Source of the DNA: Caballeronia grimmiae
GTDB lineage: Bacteria > Pseudomonadota > Gammaproteobacteria > Burkholderiales > Burkholderiaceae
Direction of reading: 5' to 3'
DNA: 64,000 nucleotides
NCBI RefSeq assembly: GCF_000698555.1
Contig: NZ_JFHE01000007.1
Span: forward strand, 124,001 to 188,000
The notes beneath the pieces are model-generated. The model did no database searches. It saw only the letters and a program-made list of their open reading frames with translations, and was not told where the DNA came from. Within the stretch, counting starts at the first letter, position 1; every line of letters starts with the position of its first letter. Positions 37,381-48,168 of the stretch are shown in pieces. Position numbers and translations under genes: made by a program.

Positions 37381-37679
37381 TCAAAACCGACTGTATGAAC
37401 AGGCCACGCTACAGCTCAAGGCTGACCAATTTGATTGAATGCCGTTATTGAAGCCTTTCTCGCTCGGGCTTCGCACTCCGTTGTGATTCAACCGCTCTGT
37501 CGCGCGACGCTTGTTATGAGGCCGATTGCAACGTCGAGCGGCGCTCGATCGTGCAAGACTGTTCCCGCCTTCGGACCGTGTTTGCTGCGTGGTTTTTCGG
37601 CTGCGCCCATTACATGTTCTTGAGTTGAACGCTCGACAGCGTTGATAGCACGTAGCGCATGGTGCCCCAATGGTGTTGT
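37381..37679. other. Spacer between inverted repeat arms
   Basis: About 299 bp without a convincing gene. Short frames here (for example 37435-37623) lack a ribosome binding site or a recognisable protein. The sequence is not obviously part of an insertion sequence: no transposase fragment or target duplication was seen. Confidence 0.5.
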
Positions 37680-37894
37680 CGAGCCAAGGGGCTCAGAGGA
37701 CGCTAGTAGTCAGCGGGCGCGGAAGGTGATTCAAGGCTCTTTCAAGCTGAGTGCCACTGGCGTTCTACGAAGTGAGCACACAAGTCTATGCATCGTGCGG
37801 TTCGAAAAAAAGCTGCTTTCTGGTTACTTTCTTTGCAGCGGCAAAGAAAGTGACCCCCGCCCCGGGGAGGGGCGAGCTAATAGACCGACACGAA
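37680..37894 (-). repeat. Burkholderia-type intergenic repeat, copy B (right arm, inverted)
   Basis: Reverse-complement counterpart of copy A, from CGAGCCAAGGGGCTCAG at its left end to TAGACCGACACGAA at its right. The core differs: instead of the 49-bp module it has only a ~10-base loop (TGCAGCGGCA) between ACTTTCTT and AAGAAAGT. Copy B therefore looks like the simple form of the repeat and copies A and C like forms with an inserted module. Together A and B make an imperfect palindrome of about 760 bp. Confidence 0.85.
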
Positions 37895-38050
37895 TACAAG
37901 TTCAACGCAAGCAGGCTCAACGCAAAGCAAGTGCAGCCCCAAATGCTCCCAAATCGCGACAAACTGTCACCTGCTGACCCACCAGACCCAGCAAACCCGA
38001 CCAACAAAGCCCGCGATGCGAATCAATCTCTCGATGGCATAGATATTGAG

Positions 38051-38770
38051 TCAGGCCAAAGCCGAACCCCCAAGTACAAGCTCATGAACCGCCGACCCGA
38101 CAAGCCACCCGTGCGCGCCAGCGCGAGAAGCACGTGCAAGATCACTGCGATCCCGCACGCCGCCCGCGCCGAACAAATGACGCTCACCGGCCATCCCGCG
38201 CACGGCAGCGAACGTATCCAGATCCGGCCCGGCGCGCGCGCCAACCTGATCGAGCGTCATGACGATGACCCGCATCGGCCAACGAGCGCTATCGCCATGA
38301 AGCGAACCCAACGCCCGCCCGCCGTGATAATCGAGCGAAAGAACCGGCTCGTACCCAGCCGCAGCGGCATCGGCAATTGCGCCCGCATCGCGCAAACTCT
38401 CGGTCCCGAACACCGGCACGAGCGATGCCCCCGCACCGCAAGCACCGAACAACGCCCGCACCGATGCAAAGTCGCTGAACCCCGCATCGAGCCAGATAGA
38501 AACGCCCTGACCAAGCGCATCGCAAAGCGCAGCAAGCGCATCGCAAAGCGCAGCAAGCGCATCGACATGCGCGCCACGCTCGAGAATCGCGCCGAGATCC
38601 GCTACATACAACGTCCGCGCCCCCGTCGCGCGAAGCAATGCCCGAGCAACCGCGACCGGCTCGCTCGTCGCGCACAGTGAAGACCGGATCGGCCGGTAGC
38701 GCGAACGCTCGCCGCGCACCGCATGCACCACATGACCGTCGAGCAGATCGAGAACGGGTATCACCTGCAT
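38051..38770 (-). CDS. HisA/HisF-family TIM-barrel protein of the H4MPT/methylofuran gene set
   Basis: A 239-residue protein that resembles the phosphoribosyl isomerase HisA: it begins MQVIPVLDLLDGHVVHAVRG, continues with TLYVADLGAILERG and ends with FGAGGVRDRSDLARASRAGA. Genes of this type recur in bacterial C1 (H4MPT) islands, so a role in methylofuran or pterin synthesis rather than histidine synthesis is inferred. The start at 38770 has AGGAAGG 6 bases upstream. Its ATG overlaps the start codon of the divergent ATP-grasp gene. A perfect 21-bp tandem duplication (38517-38558) doubles a DALAALC unit. A plus-strand open frame through the same DNA is rejected. Confidence 0.75.
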   Translation of the reverse strand: MQVIPVLDLLDGHVVHAVRGERSRYRPIRSSLCATSEPVAVARALLRATGARTLYVADLGAILERGAHVDALAALCDALAALCDALGQGVSIWLDAGFSDFASVRALFGACGAGASLVPVFGTESLRDAGAIADAAAAGYEPVLSLDYHGGRALGSLHGDSARWPMRVIVMTLDQVGARAGPDLDTFAAVRGMAGERHLFGAGGVRDRSDLARASRAGAHGWLVGSAVHELVLGGSALA

Positions 38771-39827
38771 GGATCGCCTTCCTTTGATCAAACTATTCGT
38801 ATTCGAGTACCTCACCGGAGGCGGCATCGACCCGGATATCGCCAGCCCAGCGAGCCTCGCAGACCTGAGCGCCCTGATCGTCGAAGGCCGCGTCATGCGC
38901 GATGCCATCGCAACCGATTTGCGCGCATTGCCCGGCATCGACGTGACCATCGCCAGTTCACGCTTCGAACACGTCGATGATCGCTATTCGCACCAACGCG
39001 CGCAAGAAGGAGAATCCATCACGCAGTTCGTGTCACGCATGGCGCGCGAGCACGATTACGCACTCGTCGTCGCGCCCGAATGCGACGGCCTGCTGTTGCG
39101 TCTCTACGATGCGGTCGGTGCAACCCGCTGGCTCGGCTGCGCGAAGGAGGTCATACGCGTTGCATCGAGCAAGAGCGCAACGGCCACGTGTCTCGCAGTT
39201 CATGGCATCGCAACGACGCCCGCGCTCGAGCCGGAGCAGGCTGCATCGCTCGATGCAGCAAACTGGGTGGTCAAGCCCGACGACGGCGCAGGCGGTCTCG
39301 ATACCTATGTTTATCGCGACCTCGACGCCGCGCTGAAGGAATATGAAGCGCGCGCCGCCGCCGGGCGCAATCCAGTGCTGCAAGAATGGATCGATGGCGA
39401 GCCGCTCAGCCTGTCGCTCATCTGCGACGAGGCAGGCGCGCAACTCGTGTCGATCAATCGGCAGCGCATCGGCATAAGCAGCGACATAAGCAGCGACACG
39501 TCATCGAATCGCAATGAACGCATCGTCGAATTCGATGGCGTCGATGCCGATTACATCCCGCTCGATAGCGCGAAGGGCCAAGCCCTCGAACGTCTTGCGA
39601 CGCGCGTCGCACACGCGTTGCCAGGGCTGCGCGGTTTCGCCGGCATCGACGTCGTATGGAACGAAGCGCGCGGGCCCGTGGTGATCGAAGTCAATCCGCG
39701 CCTCACCGTGGCCTACGCGGCAATCAGCAAGAAGCGCAATCTCGCTGCGCAATTGCTCGCGGCGCATCGTGTGTCAGGCTTCGCACACCATGACACGCGC
39801 GTGCGCGAAGTCGGAGCGTCGTCGTGA
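38769..39827 (+). CDS. ATP-grasp ligase, MfnD-like (tyramine-glutamate ligase family)
   Basis: A 352-residue ATP-grasp protein. The opening KLFVFEYLTGGGID and ATP-grasp segments ANWVVKPDDGAGGLDTYVYR, VLQEWIDGEPLSLSLICDE and the metal-binding VVIEVNPRLTVAYAA are visible. MfnD joins glutamate to tyramine in methanofuran synthesis; neighbouring MfnF-, MfnE- and MfnB-like genes support a methylofuran role. The ATG at 38769 lacks a good ribosome binding site and overlaps the divergent hisA-like start; a TTG at 38784 is an alternative. The next gene starts with a GTGA overlap. Confidence 0.8.
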   Translation: MDRLPLIKLFVFEYLTGGGIDPDIASPASLADLSALIVEGRVMRDAIATDLRALPGIDVTIASSRFEHVDDRYSHQRAQEGESITQFVSRMAREHDYALVVAPECDGLLLRLYDAVGATRWLGCAKEVIRVASSKSATATCLAVHGIATTPALEPEQAASLDAANWVVKPDDGAGGLDTYVYRDLDAALKEYEARAAAGRNPVLQEWIDGEPLSLSLICDEAGAQLVSINRQRIGISSDISSDTSSNRNERIVEFDGVDADYIPLDSAKGQALERLATRVAHALPGLRGFAGIDVVWNEARGPVVIEVNPRLTVAYAAISKKRNLAAQLLAAHRVSGFAHHDTRVREVGASS

Positions 39828-40921
39828 CCGCGCGCAGCGGCAATGCGCCGGTATTCGGCTGGGACGTGGGCGGCGCGCACGTCAAAGTCTCGATGACGAC
39901 CAAAGGCGCGCTCGTCGATGTCGCGCAATGGGCGTGTCCGCTATGGCAAGGCATTGCGCATCTCGAGCGGGTCATCGAATATGCGTTCGAACGCTGGCCC
40001 AGTGCAGCCGATGCCTCCGCACGCCACGCCGTCACCATGACCGGCGAAATGGTCGATCTCTTCGCGGATCGCGCCGAAGGCGTGCGCACGCTCGCACGCA
40101 CGCTCGCGCAGCGGCTCGGTCAGCGCACGATGTTCTATGGCGGTGAATCGAACTGGCTCGCGCGATCCGCGTGCGCCGATGGCTGGCGCAAGATCGCATC
40201 GGCGAACTGGCTCGCAACGGCGCAATGGGTCGCGACGCGTGTGCCTCATGCGGTGCTCGTCGATATCGGCAGCACGACCACCGACATCATTTCGATCATC
40301 GATGGCCGTGTCGCCGCACGCGGCACGAACGATGCGCAGCGTCTCGCAAGCAGCGAGCTCGTGTATCAGGGCGTCGTGCGGACGCCATTGTGCGGCGTCG
40401 CGCAGCGCATCGCGTTTCGCGGGGAAAGCACCGGCGTGATGAACGAATGGTTCGCGACGACGGCGGACGTGTATCGTCTGACCGGCGAGTTGTGGGACGC
40501 GCACGATCAGCATCCTAGCGCCGACAACGGACCCAAGACCGAAGCCGCGAGCCGCGCGCGCATCGCGAGAATGATCGGACGTGATGCAAGCGATGCGAAA
40601 CCCGACGAATGGCGCCGCTTCGCATTCGCGTGGCGGCACGAGCAATTGCGCACGCTGGAAGCGAGCCTTGCGCGCGTGAGTGCGCAGCATGCTTCACTGA
40701 ATGCCGCACCGATTGTCGGCGCCGGGTGCGGACGCTTTCTCGCGGAGGCGCTCGCGCGGCAGGAGGCGCGCGGATACATCGAATTCGCGCGCCTTGCGGG
40801 TGTATCGGATACGGACGATGAGCGCGCGGAATGGGCTTCGACGTGTGCGCCGAGCGTGGCGGTCGCGTTGCTTGCATCGTCGCCCTTGATCGCGACGACA
40901 ACGAATCTCGAACGAGGATAA
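39824..40921 (+). CDS. H4MPT-linked C1 pathway protein, MfnF-like (ASKHA/hydantoinase-type fold)
   Basis: A 365-residue protein starting at GTG with a 4-bp overlap with the gene before. Phosphate-binding motifs of the ASKHA fold are VFGWDVGGAHVKVSM near the N-terminus and VLVDIGSTTTDIISIIDGR in the middle. The methanogen homologue MfnF condenses the furan unit with glutamyl-tyramine. A bacterial methylofuran role is inferred from family and operon. It ends 5 bp before the next start. Confidence 0.8.
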   Translation: MTARSGNAPVFGWDVGGAHVKVSMTTKGALVDVAQWACPLWQGIAHLERVIEYAFERWPSAADASARHAVTMTGEMVDLFADRAEGVRTLARTLAQRLGQRTMFYGGESNWLARSACADGWRKIASANWLATAQWVATRVPHAVLVDIGSTTTDIISIIDGRVAARGTNDAQRLASSELVYQGVVRTPLCGVAQRIAFRGESTGVMNEWFATTADVYRLTGELWDAHDQHPSADNGPKTEAASRARIARMIGRDASDAKPDEWRRFAFAWRHEQLRTLEASLARVSAQHASLNAAPIVGAGCGRFLAEALARQEARGYIEFARLAGVSDTDDERAEWASTCAPSVAVALLASSPLIATTTNLERG

Positions 40922-40926
40922 AGACC

Positions 40927-41514
40927 ATGTGGGTGGTCAAGATCGGGGGAAGCCTGAGTCACGATCCGGCGCTGCGCGAGTGGCTGATGCGGCTATGGGA
41001 AGTGGGCGGAGGGCGCGTGGTGATCGTGCCGGGCGGCGGCGATTTCGCGGATGCGGTGCGGCGATATCAGCGCGAATGGCGCTTCGACGACCTAGCGGCC
41101 CACAACATGTGTCTGCTCGCCATGGCGCAGTACGCGATCCTCATGCAAGGCATCGTGCCCGACCTCGTGCTGGCATCGAACGAAGATCGCATTCGCCGTG
41201 CATTGCGCGATGGCCGCGTGGCCGTATGGGTGCCGACCGACCTCATGCGAACGACGCCGGATTCCATGACCAACTGGGACACCACGTCCGACAGCCTCGC
41301 CGCATGGCTCTCAACGACGCTCAACGCCGAGCGCCTCCTGCTCGTCAAATCATGCGATGTCGAAGCGCACGCACCACTCGACATGCTCGCGGCAAGCGGC
41401 GTCGTCGACAGGCGCTTTCCTGCTTATGTGCGCGATGCGAATTATCTCGTCGAAGTGTTCAGCAAGGGCGATGCATCACGCATGAGGGACAGGCTGCTCG
41501 CGTTTCAGGCGTGA
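40927..41514 (+). CDS. Amino-acid-kinase-family protein, MfnE-like
   Basis: A 195-residue AAK-fold kinase with MWVVKIGGSLSHDP and VVIVPGGGDFADAVRRYQRE as nucleotide-binding motifs, and LLLVKSCDVEAHAP near the C-terminus. MfnE phosphorylates the aminomethylfuran phosphate to its diphosphate in methanogens. The ATG at 40927 is preceded by GAGG. It overlaps the convergent mfnB 3' end by 10 bp. It belongs with the MfnD- and MfnF-like genes in a three-gene operon. Confidence 0.8.
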   Translation: MWVVKIGGSLSHDPALREWLMRLWEVGGGRVVIVPGGGDFADAVRRYQREWRFDDLAAHNMCLLAMAQYAILMQGIVPDLVLASNEDRIRRALRDGRVAVWVPTDLMRTTPDSMTNWDTTSDSLAAWLSTTLNAERLLLVKSCDVEAHAPLDMLAASGVVDRRFPAYVRDANYLVEVFSKGDASRMRDRLLAFQA

Positions 41515-42209
41515 GCGGCGATAGGCTGGCCGTGCAGCGCGCGCGCCCAGTTCCGCACGCGCGATGGATCGAGCCGGCCGGTGCGCCCCTCGCGTTCATC
41601 GCATAGCGCGCCTCTGAAGCCTGCAATATCCGGGGCGAGCGCGCGAATCTTGTCCAGGTCGGACCAGCCCAGCGAACCGGCGAGCGCCGTCATCGTGCCG
41701 CTCGAACGCGCCTCTGCGATGCACCGTCCGAGCGTCGCGACGTCGACGCAATCGAACAGCGTGCGGCCATTCTTGTTCGCGGTATCGAATACCATGCCGA
41801 CGAAGCCGAGTTGCGCAGCAAGCGCCGCAAGCTCGCAGTCCACGCCTTCATCGGATAGCAACACAGGCACGACAGCCGCAGGCAGACCCGCAAGATGACG
41901 CAGGCAATCGGCCGCGCGCGGGCCGGGCGCGACGCCGACCTTCACGTAATCGACGCCTGTGGCCGCCACGTCGAGCACGCGATGCGTCATTTCATCGAGC
42001 GCATCGTTCGGCAGATCGCCGATCGTCGCGCTGATCGGCCGTACCGCATATTGCGCGCGCAATGCACGCACGATGTTCGCGATGTCCTGCAACGCGACGC
42101 CGCCGAGCGCGCCCGCATGCGGTTCCTTCAGATCGATTAGTTCGGCGCCGGCGCTGGCCGCGTCGAATGCCTCATCGGCCGAGCGGACGCTTGCGAGCAA
42201 TGCGGTCAT
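41505..42209 (-). CDS. mfnB: (5-formylfuran-3-yl)methyl phosphate synthase, MfnB family
   Basis: A 234-residue TIM-barrel enzyme that makes the furan precursor of methanofuran or methylofuran from glyceraldehyde 3-phosphate. The signature is LLASVRSADEAFDAASAGAE with IDLKEPHAGALGG, then DYVKVGVAPG. The ATG at 42209 starts the conserved domain; upstream in-frame codons to 42344 lie in the DUF447 gene. It is last in the minus-strand run pqqA-DUF447-mfnB. Confidence 0.87.
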   Translation of the reverse strand: MTALLASVRSADEAFDAASAGAELIDLKEPHAGALGGVALQDIANIVRALRAQYAVRPISATIGDLPNDALDEMTHRVLDVAATGVDYVKVGVAPGPRAADCLRHLAGLPAAVVPVLLSDEGVDCELAALAAQLGFVGMVFDTANKNGRTLFDCVDVATLGRCIAEARSSGTMTALAGSLGWSDLDKIRALAPDIAGFRGALCDEREGRTGRLDPSRVRNWARALHGQPIAAHA

Positions 42210-42231
42210 CGTCAAACTCCGGAGGGATGCG

Positions 42232-42801
42232 TCAGGAATGAAGCGCCTTCGCGCGATGTGCTTCGATGGCCTGCAACAGCCAGTTCCACGCGGTGCGTTC
42301 AGCGTCGCCCGCAGTCTTGTCGATGGCGATGCGCAGATACGCAATCTCGCTGTCCACTTTCTCGGGCGGCAACATGAAGAGACGGCTCACTAGAATTGCG
42401 CCTTCGACGATGGCCGCCTGCGCCCGATTGAAGCCGGGAAACGGCGCATGCGTTTCACGATGCACGCACTCCATGCGTAATACGGGACGCGTGTCATCGT
42501 CGTGTAAATCGGCGAGACGCAGCTCGATATGCGCGAGTGGATCTGCCAGCCGCACGCTCGGGACGGTGGTGGCTGCGAGCGTCGGCCAGTCGCGCTGAAA
42601 GCCCGTCACGCACCCGGCGAAAATGCGTACGTCGGTCGTCAGATTGATGACGGCGCTCTTCGTCGCGACGATGTTGTCCAGCGTAATCGACGGGCGAAAC
42701 GGCGCGAGAATCGCGCGCTCTTCCTCGAAGCGCACGCCCATCGGCGCGATATGCGGAAGCCCGTCGCGGTCCGCGGTCGTGACGATGGTCTCATAGATCA
42801 T
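42232..42801 (-). CDS. DUF447-family protein
   Basis: A 189-residue protein: MIYETIVTTADRDGLPHIAP, MGVRFEEERAILAPFRPSIT, VAYLR-like EIAYLRIAIDKTAGDAERTAW near the C-terminus. DUF447 proteins are predicted FMN-binding split-barrel proteins and are conserved in archaeal and bacterial C1 gene islands. Their reaction is not established. It lies 60 bp after pqqA and 22 bp before mfnB, on the same strand and under the same sigma-54 promoter. Confidence 0.8.
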   Translation of the reverse strand: MIYETIVTTADRDGLPHIAPMGVRFEEERAILAPFRPSITLDNIVATKSAVINLTTDVRIFAGCVTGFQRDWPTLAATTVPSVRLADPLAHIELRLADLHDDDTRPVLRMECVHRETHAPFPGFNRAQAAIVEGAILVSRLFMLPPEKVDSEIAYLRIAIDKTAGDAERTAWNWLLQAIEAHRAKALHS

Positions 42802-42861
42802 GATCTATTCGAAGCCGCACGAAGAGTTGAAGCGATGCTTCTTCGTGCGGCCTTATCCGCT

Positions 42862-42936
42862 TCAGCGTGTGGCGATATACATCGTGATTTCGAAGCCGAA
42901 ACGCATATCGGTGAAGCTCGGTGTGGTCCATTGCAT
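42862..42936 (-). CDS. pqqA: PQQ precursor peptide PqqA, 24 aa
   Basis: Too short for usual gene finders. The minus-strand ATG at 42936 opens 24 codons beginning [11 protein letters not shown] and ending [12 protein letters not shown], then TGA. Glu16 and Tyr20 have the ExxxY spacing of the residues PqqE crosslinks. The WTxPxFxDxRxGFExTxY pattern is diagnostic of PqqA. AAGGAG lies 9 bases upstream. A sigma-54 promoter is at 43011-43026. It is about 11 kb from pqqB and instead leads DUF447 and mfnB, so PQQ precursor and methylofuran genes share a transcript here. Confidence 0.93.
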   Translation of the reverse strand: MQWTTPSFTDMRFGFEITMYIATR

Positions 42937-44747
<1,811 letters not shown>

Positions 44748-44774
44748 CGATCAACGACGAGCAACGGAGCCGAC

Positions 44775-45194
44775 ATGCACATCACACAAGGAACGTTTTC
44801 ATTTCTGCCTGCATTGAGCGATGAAGAGATCGCCGCGCAAATCGACTATGCATTGAGCCAGGGCTGGGCGTGTTCGGTCGAATACACGGACGACCCGCAT
44901 CCGCGCAATACGTACTGGGACATGTGGGGCTTGCCGATGTTCGATCTGCACGATGCCGCCGGCGTCATGATGGAAGTGAACGCATGCCGCAAGACGTTTC
45001 CGCAACACTACGTCAAGGTCAATGCCTTCGATTCGGTGCGCGGCTTCGAAACCATGCGGCTTTCGTTCATCGTCAACCGGCCTGCCGAAGAACATGGCTT
45101 CCGTCTCGAACGACAGGACGGCCGTAACCGCGTGCAGCACTATTCGATTCGCACCTACGCGACGGATCGTCCTTCGGGCGAGCGGTATCGATAA
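44775..45194 (+). CDS. cbbS: RubisCO small subunit, red-type
   Basis: A 139-residue subunit that caps the L8S8 complex. [20 protein letters not shown] and [19 protein letters not shown] are typical. The C-terminal extension (to DRPSGERYR) is the beta-hairpin of red-type small subunits. 27 bp after cbbL and 10 bp before cbbX. Confidence 0.96.
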   Translation: MHITQGTFSFLPALSDEEIAAQIDYALSQGWACSVEYTDDPHPRNTYWDMWGLPMFDLHDAAGVMMEVNACRKTFPQHYVKVNAFDSVRGFETMRLSFIVNRPAEEHGFRLERQDGRNRVQHYSIRTYATDRPSGERYR

Positions 45195-45204
45195 GGAGAC
45201 GCTC

Positions 45205-46122
45205 ATGCAGGCCGACGACATCATCGAGGAAGAGCCGCAAACGCGCGCCGATCTGATGGCGCTGTATCGCGAGTCGCGCATCGGCGAAGTGCTCGCGGAA
45301 CTGGATCGCGATCTCGTGGGCCTGGCTCCCGTGAAGACGCGCATTCGCGAGATCGCGGCGCATCTGCTCGTGGAGCGGGCGCGGGAAACGCTCGGCATCG
45401 CGAGCGGCGCGCCGACACTGCATATGTGCTTCTCCGGCAATCCCGGCACCGGCAAGACCACGGTTGCGATGCGTATGGCGCAAGTGCTGCACAGGCTCGG
45501 CTATATCCGCCGCAATCAGCTCGTCTCGGTGACGCGCGACGATCTCGTCGGCCAGTACATCGGACATACCGCGCCCAAGACGCGCGAAGTGCTCAAGCGC
45601 GCGATGGGCGGCGTGCTGTTCATCGACGAGGCGTATTACCTGTACCGGCCGGAGAACGAGCGTGATTATGGTCAGGAAGCCATTGAAATCCTGCTGCAGA
45701 CGATGGAGAGCCAGCGCGACGATCTCGTCGTGATTCTCGCGGGCTACGAGTCGCGCATGGAGACGTTCTTTCAGAGCAATCCGGGATTTCGCTCGCGCAT
45801 CGCTCATCACATCGTGTTCCCGAATTACGAGCCGCACGAGTTGCTCAGGATAGCAGAACAAATGCTCATCGAGATGCGTTATCGATTCGACGACGATGCC
45901 CGCCGCGTCTTCGAAGAGTATCTCGCGCGCCGCATTCGTCAGCCGAACTTCGCCAATGCGCGCTCGGTGCGCAATGCGCTGGACCGCGCGCGGCTGCGTC
46001 AGGCGAATCGTCTCTTTGCGGCGGCGGAACGAGGCAGCGGTCCCGCCGACGCCGACGCGCTGATGCAGCTCGAACCATGCGATATACGCGCAAGCCGCGT
46101 GTTCGACGAACCGTCATCCTGA
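45205..46122 (+). CDS. cbbX: Red-type RubisCO activase CbbX (AAA+)
   Basis: An AAA+ ring ATPase of 305 residues that removes inhibitory sugar phosphates from red-type RubisCO. Walker A is [18 protein letters not shown], Walker [16 protein letters not shown], and the pore-loop region [30 protein letters not shown] includes the Arg finger area. The ATG at 45205 has AAGGAG upstream; a longer in-frame start overlaps cbbS and is rejected. Confidence 0.96.
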   Translation: MQADDIIEEEPQTRADLMALYRESRIGEVLAELDRDLVGLAPVKTRIREIAAHLLVERARETLGIASGAPTLHMCFSGNPGTGKTTVAMRMAQVLHRLGYIRRNQLVSVTRDDLVGQYIGHTAPKTREVLKRAMGGVLFIDEAYYLYRPENERDYGQEAIEILLQTMESQRDDLVVILAGYESRMETFFQSNPGFRSRIAHHIVFPNYEPHELLRIAEQMLIEMRYRFDDDARRVFEEYLARRIRQPNFANARSVRNALDRARLRQANRLFAAAERGSGPADADALMQLEPCDIRASRVFDEPSS

Positions 46123-46134
46123 AAGGAGCGCACC

Positions 46135-47229
46135 ATGCAGGACGGACGCACGACGCTGTCGAAATTCCTGATCGATACACTCGATCGCAAGCCTGGCCCG
46201 CATGCGGCCACCGGGCTCTCGGCCTTGCTGGTGGACGTGGCGGCATCGATCAAGACCATCGCCGCCGCGCTCACGCGCGGTGCGCTCGGCGGACAGCATG
46301 GATCGGCGCTAAGCGTCAACACGCATGGCGAGGAACAGAAGAAGCTCGACCTCGTGACGAACGATATCTTCCTGCAGCATTGCGAATGGGACGGCTTGCT
46401 GGCAGGCATGGTGTCGGAGGAAATGGACGGCGTGTATGCGGTGCCGGAGCCTTATCCGCGTGGCGAGTATCTGCTTGCATTCGATCCGCTGGACGGCTCT
46501 TCGAACATCGATATCAACGGCGTCGTCGGCTCCATTTTTTCGGTGTCGAGAAGAAGCGCATCGCGGCATGAAGCACCGAGCGAAGCGGACTTCCTTCGCC
46601 CGGGAAGCGAACAGGTCGCAGCCGGCTATGCGATCTACGGGCCAGCGACGATGCTCGTCATATCGGTCGGCAACGGCACGCATGGCTTCACGCTGGAGCG
46701 CGATGTCGGCAACTTCGTGCTCACGCATTCCGACATCCGCATACCGGACGATTCGTGCGAATTCGCGATCAACGTGTCGAACGAACGCTTCTGGGAGCCG
46801 CCCGTGCGCCGCTACGTGAAGGAGTGCAAGGAGGGCCGCACCGGATGCCGCGCGCAGGACTTCAACATGCGATGGATCGCGTCGATGGTCGCGGAGGTGC
46901 ATCGCATTCTGATGCGTGGTGGCGTGTTCATGTATCCGCGCGACTTCAAGACGCCGGAGATGGAAGGGCGCTTGCGGCTGCTGTATGAAGCGAACCCGAT
47001 GAGCTTCCTCGTCGAGCAGGCGGGCGGGCTTTCGATCACAGGCCGCGAACGCATTCTCGATACGACGCCGCGCACTTTGCATCAGCGCGTGCCGGTCATT
47101 CTCGGTTCGCGCAATGAAGTGGCGCGCATTCAGCGTTATCACGGTGAATACGACCGTGGGGAGGACAAGCCATTCACATCGCCGCTGTTTAATGAGCGGT
47201 CGCTGTTCCTTCCCGAGACGCCGGTGTGA
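46135..47229 (+). CDS. cbbF: Fructose-1,6-bisphosphatase, class I
   Basis: A 364-residue class I FBPase for the regenerative phase of the Calvin cycle. Metal-binding motifs are VSEEMDGVYAVP and LLAFDPLDGSSNIDIN; RDFKTPEMEGRLRLLYEANP is the substrate-side segment. 12 bp after cbbX, with AAAGGAG upstream. The class I type fits other proteobacterial cbb operons. Confidence 0.95.
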   Translation: MQDGRTTLSKFLIDTLDRKPGPHAATGLSALLVDVAASIKTIAAALTRGALGGQHGSALSVNTHGEEQKKLDLVTNDIFLQHCEWDGLLAGMVSEEMDGVYAVPEPYPRGEYLLAFDPLDGSSNIDINGVVGSIFSVSRRSASRHEAPSEADFLRPGSEQVAAGYAIYGPATMLVISVGNGTHGFTLERDVGNFVLTHSDIRIPDDSCEFAINVSNERFWEPPVRRYVKECKEGRTGCRAQDFNMRWIASMVAEVHRILMRGGVFMYPRDFKTPEMEGRLRLLYEANPMSFLVEQAGGLSITGRERILDTTPRTLHQRVPVILGSRNEVARIQRYHGEYDRGEDKPFTSPLFNERSLFLPETPV

Positions 47230-47263
47230 AGTGCACAGAATAAAACCATAGGGAGACAGGCGC

Positions 47264-48136
47264 ATGTCAATCAAGCATCCGATCATCGCGGTGACGGGCT
47301 CGAGCGGCGCGGGCACCACCACGGTCATGAAGAGTTTCACGCATATATTCAGGCGCGAGCGCATCAATGCGCAAATCGTCGAAGGCGATGCCTTTCATCG
47401 TTACGATCGCCTCGGCATGCGCGAAGCGATGAAGCAAAGCGAGCGCGATGGCATCCTCAACTTCAGCCACTTCGGGCCCGAAGCGAATCTGCTCGAAGAA
47501 CTGGAGCGCCTCTTTTGCACGTATGGCGAAAGCGGTCGCGGTGAGTATCGGCGTTACATACACGACGACGCCGAAGCCGCGCATTTCAAACAGGACGCGG
47601 GCACGTTCACGCCGTGGGAAGACATCGCGTCCGATACCGACATGATGTTCTATGAAGGCTTGCACGGCGCGGCCGTCACCGACAAGGTCGATATTGCGCG
47701 CCATGCGGATCTGCTGGTCGGCGTCGTGCCGATCATCAACCTCGAATGGATACAGAAGCTGCATCGCGATCAGACCATGCGCGGGTACTCACACGAAGCG
47801 GTCGTCGATACGATCCTGCGCCGCATGCCCGACTATGTGAACTACATCTGCCCGCAGTTCTCGCGCACGCACGTGAACTTTCAGCGCGTGCCGACGGTGG
47901 ATACATCGAACCCGTTCACCGCACGCGAGATTCCGCAGCCCGACGAGAGCTTCGTCGTGATCCGCTTCACGAAGCCGAAGGGCATCGACTTCCCGTATCT
48001 GCTCACGATGCTGCACGACTCGTTCATGTCGCGCCCGAACGTGATCGTCGTGCCGGGCGGCAAGATGGGACTCGCGATGCAACTCATCTTCACGCCGATG
48101 ATTCTTCAGTTGCGCGACCGCCGCGCGCGCGCCTGA
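47264..48136 (+). CDS. cbbP: Phosphoribulokinase
   Basis: ATP-dependent phosphorylation of ribulose 5-phosphate to the RubisCO substrate. The 290-residue length and P-loop [18 protein letters not shown] are those of the proteobacterial class I enzyme. [12 protein letters not shown] and [20 protein letters not shown] are catalytic regions. It lies 34 bp after cbbF. Confidence 0.96.
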   Translation: MSIKHPIIAVTGSSGAGTTTVMKSFTHIFRRERINAQIVEGDAFHRYDRLGMREAMKQSERDGILNFSHFGPEANLLEELERLFCTYGESGRGEYRRYIHDDAEAAHFKQDAGTFTPWEDIASDTDMMFYEGLHGAAVTDKVDIARHADLLVGVVPIINLEWIQKLHRDQTMRGYSHEAVVDTILRRMPDYVNYICPQFSRTHVNFQRVPTVDTSNPFTAREIPQPDESFVVIRFTKPKGIDFPYLLTMLHDSFMSRPNVIVVPGGKMGLAMQLIFTPMILQLRDRRARA

Positions 48137-48168
48137 GCCGCTTTTCCCCTGCAAATATGGAGGCATTC

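Noticed and set aside
37435..37623. 62-codon frame in the repeat spacer
   Set aside because: No ribosome binding site, no recognisable protein, and it lies between repeat arms.
37131..37894. Insertion sequence or transposon
   Set aside because: The inverted arms lack a transposase, and one arm type recurs at 63866, as expected for a dispersed intergenic repeat.
37751..38680. 309-codon plus-strand frame across repeat copy B and the hisA-like gene
   Set aside because: It runs through repeat DNA, is highly basic, lacks a ribosome binding site and is antisense to a recognisable TIM-barrel gene.
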